From assembly GCF_029255285.1 (NCBI RefSeq), contig NZ_JAPUVI010000104.1:26068-90067 (forward strand): 64,000 bases of DNA, written 5' to 3'. Below the pieces are notes generated by a model that did not search any database, was not told the DNA's origin, and saw only the letters and a program-made list of their open reading frames with translations. The stretch comes from Accumulibacter sp. Its GTDB lineage: Bacteria > Pseudomonadota > Gammaproteobacteria > Burkholderiales > Rhodocyclaceae. How positions within the stretch are numbered: position 1 is the first letter of the stretch; each line of letters begins with the position of its first letter. A program made the translations under genes and the position numbers. This document shows positions 63,726 through 64,000 of the stretch, piece by piece.

Positions 63726-63941
63726 GTGCCCATCCAGTCAATCAACGCCAGAAATCAGTTCCGCGGACGCATCAAGGAAATCATCGACGGTCCCGTCGTT
63801 TCCGAAGTGGACGTCGAGACGCCGCATGGAATCGTCACGTCCGTGATCACCACGCGCTCGGTCAAGGATCTGCAATTACGGGTTGGCACCGAAGTCTTGG
63901 CCCTGGTCAAGGCGACTGAAGTTTCGATCGCCAAGCTTTGA
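63726..63941 (+). CDS. Mop-type molybdate-binding TOBE-domain protein (molbindin)
   Basis: A 71-residue single-domain protein: SINARNQFRGRIKEIIDGPV, VVSEVDVETPHGIVTSVIT, RVGTEVLALVKATEVSIAKL. This is the TOBE/Mop fold, which oligomerises to store molybdate or tungstate in the cytoplasm. The GTG at 63726 is preferred because GGAG lies six bases upstream and the family begins at this point; an ATG four codons earlier overlaps the ribosome-binding site. A further gene seems to start 57 bases downstream. Confidence 0.93.
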   Translation: MPIQSINARNQFRGRIKEIIDGPVVSEVDVETPHGIVTSVITTRSVKDLQLRVGTEVLALVKATEVSIAKL

Positions 63942-63997
63942 TACGCAGCTCGGGTTTCTGCCGGTCACGACGCCGGTGACTCCCGCAGGAGAGCCAC

Positions 63998-64000
63998 ATG
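63998..64000 (+). CDS. Probable start codon of the next gene (cut by window end)
   Basis: The window ends in ATG, with AGGAG seven bases upstream (63986-63990). Given the Mop gene just before it, a molybdate transport gene such as modA is a reasonable guess, but no coding sequence is visible. Confidence 0.45.

Overview
The window looks like chromosome from a high-GC betaproteobacterium, most likely of the Rhodocyclales (a Candidatus Accumulibacter-like lineage is my best guess, from gene content only). Supporting signs are the lptB-rpoN-hpf-ptsN-hprK block, ribBX-ribH-nusB-thiL-pgpA-cinA, the def-fmt / LysM-dprA-smg(DUF494)-topB arrangement, DUF1840 and DUF2242 proteins, FimV and an OxyR next to topB. 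No rRNA, tRNA, CRISPR array, transposase or prophage gene was seen.

Layout. 1-9.9 kb: the end of an indolepyruvate oxidoreductase, a GH13 glucan enzyme, an orphan sulfate-binding protein, a membrane sulfatase, dsbC, a UbiH-type hydroxylase and small secreted or unknown proteins. 9.9-15.5 kb (minus strand): recA-recX running directly into lptB-rpoN-hpf-ptsN-hprK, with a LexA box over the recA promoter. 15.6-21.8 kb: fimV, then the riboflavin/thiamine block. 22-33.5 kb: a CDF transporter and S1/P1 nuclease, fmt/def, LysM-dprA-smg-topB, oxyR, rsuA and two parS-like palindromes. 33.5-35.7 kb: thiC under a TPP riboswitch.

35.9-46.0 kb (minus strand) is the standout. Twelve genes, nearly all with export signals, encode a CsgG/HfaB-like outer-membrane pore fused to peptidoglycan-binding and DUF4384 domains, several small secreted proteins (two of them with curlin-like N/G repeats), an exported HExxH metallopeptidase, two OmpA-family proteins, a FecR-domain protein, a 999-residue exported WD40-caspase protein with a G10 tract in its reading frame, and a glycine-zipper lipoprotein. 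A strong terminator splits it into an eight-gene 'pore and fibre' unit and a four-gene 'caspase' unit. I read it as an uncharacterised curli/holdfast-like secretion and surface-assembly system. An orphan gene ending in the same repeat motif lies at 55.2 kb.

46-48.9 kb is gene-poor with one lower-GC lipoprotein. 48.9-54.6 kb is a complete mrpA(B)CDEFG Na+/H+ antiporter operon. 54.7-58.7 kb holds a decayed pyruvate kinase, the orphan repeat protein, a DUF2242 lipoprotein, gltA and a truncated alcohol dehydrogenase. 58.7-64 kb: metY, zapE, a QueD-family gene, cysK and a small molybdate-binding Mop protein, with the start of one more gene at the last bases.
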